Of a stretch of DNA of 5,930 nucleotides, positions 5,822-5,930 are shown piece by piece (within the stretch, counting starts at the first letter, position 1; each line of letters begins with the position of its first letter). The notes beneath the pieces were generated by a model. It worked only from the letters and a program-made list of their open reading frames with translations. It was not told the origin of the DNA and did not search any database. This DNA comes from W2P13-069 sp051876105 (lineage in GTDB: Bacteria; Actinomycetota; Coriobacteriia; Coriobacteriales; QAMH01), in assembly GCA_051876105.1 (NCBI GenBank), contig JBJEHN010000070.1, positions 1-5,930 of the forward strand, in the 5' to 3' direction. The translations under genes and the position numbers were made by a program.

Positions 5822-5852
5822 TGGGACAGTGGGGACAGTCCCCACTGTCCCA
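5822..5852. repeat. REP-like 31-bp palindrome, copy 3, possible terminator of the acetyltransferase
   Basis: Perfect 15-bp arms (TGGGACAGTGGGGAC / GTCCCCACTGTCCCA) around a central A, in the same orientation as copy 2. Adjacent AAA and TTT extend the stem to 18 bp (5819-5855). It starts 11 bp after the stop at 5810 and ends in TTT, so in RNA it would form a strong hairpin that could end transcription in either direction. From 5856 to the window end I see no supported gene. Confidence 0.9.
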
Positions 5853-5930
5853 TTTGGATGCTAGCGGCTAGGTGTGGGCAGGGGGCGCTGCGAGGCGCTG
5901 CGGGGCGGCCTGCTCCAGCGCTGGGGAGCT

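Noticed and set aside
4037..5852. The three 31-bp repeats as a CRISPR array
   Set aside because: The repeats are perfect palindromes separated by more than 600 bp containing whole genes. There are no short uniform spacers and no cas genes.
5868..5930. C-terminal end of a convergent minus-strand gene running off the window
   Set aside because: Twenty open codons ending at a TAG (reading SSPALEQAAPQRL...) are too short and Ala/Pro-rich to support a gene call, though copy 3 would then sit between convergent genes.

Overview
The window is high-GC DNA (about 70% in the first 4 kb). It carries polytopic membrane proteins, strong Shine-Dalgarno starts and frequent palindromes. The combination of a DUF975 + CmpB-type fusion protein, an SLC13-like N-terminal fragment, an MscS channel and a COG3981-like acetyltransferase fits a gut or oral actinomycete of the class Coriobacteriia (Olsenella, Collinsella or Eggerthella-like). 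That placement is inference from gene content and composition; no rRNA or marker gene is present. All supported genes lie on the + strand.

Region 1 (1-3734): a short leader, then two adjacent membrane-protein genes 13 bp apart, clearly one transcription unit. The first (109-2097) is a DUF975 domain fused to a C-terminal CmpB-type domain (PF06541, 'putative ABC-transporter type IV', real function unknown). The second (2111-3679) has a different multi-helix N-terminal half and a divergent CmpB-type C-terminus that has lost several signature residues. A strong GC hairpin (3706-3734) follows and probably ends the unit.

Region 2 (3735-4193): a gene start with a good ribosome-binding site encodes the first membrane segment of what looks like an SLC13/DASS anion transporter. 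Homology then stops abruptly and the frame runs into a perfect 31-bp palindrome. This is a truncated remnant.

Region 3 (4194-5258): a small MscS-family mechanosensitive channel gene whose reading frame is broken by one missing base near 4893-4895. The expected C-terminal tail continues in the neighbouring frame to 5011. A gene-poor gap with a second palindrome copy follows.

Region 4 (5259-5930): a GNAT acetyltransferase gene of visibly lower GC, closed by a third palindrome copy.

The most notable structural signal is the family of three near-identical 31-bp REP-like palindromes (4037-4067, 5170-5200, 5822-5852). They punctuate the right half of the window and coincide with the truncated transporter, the frame-broken channel and the compositionally distinct acetyltransferase. 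I read this half as a decaying or rearranged segment beside an intact two-gene membrane operon. I do not see a convincing new defence or biosynthetic system; the best candidate for undescribed biology is the paired CmpB-domain operon.
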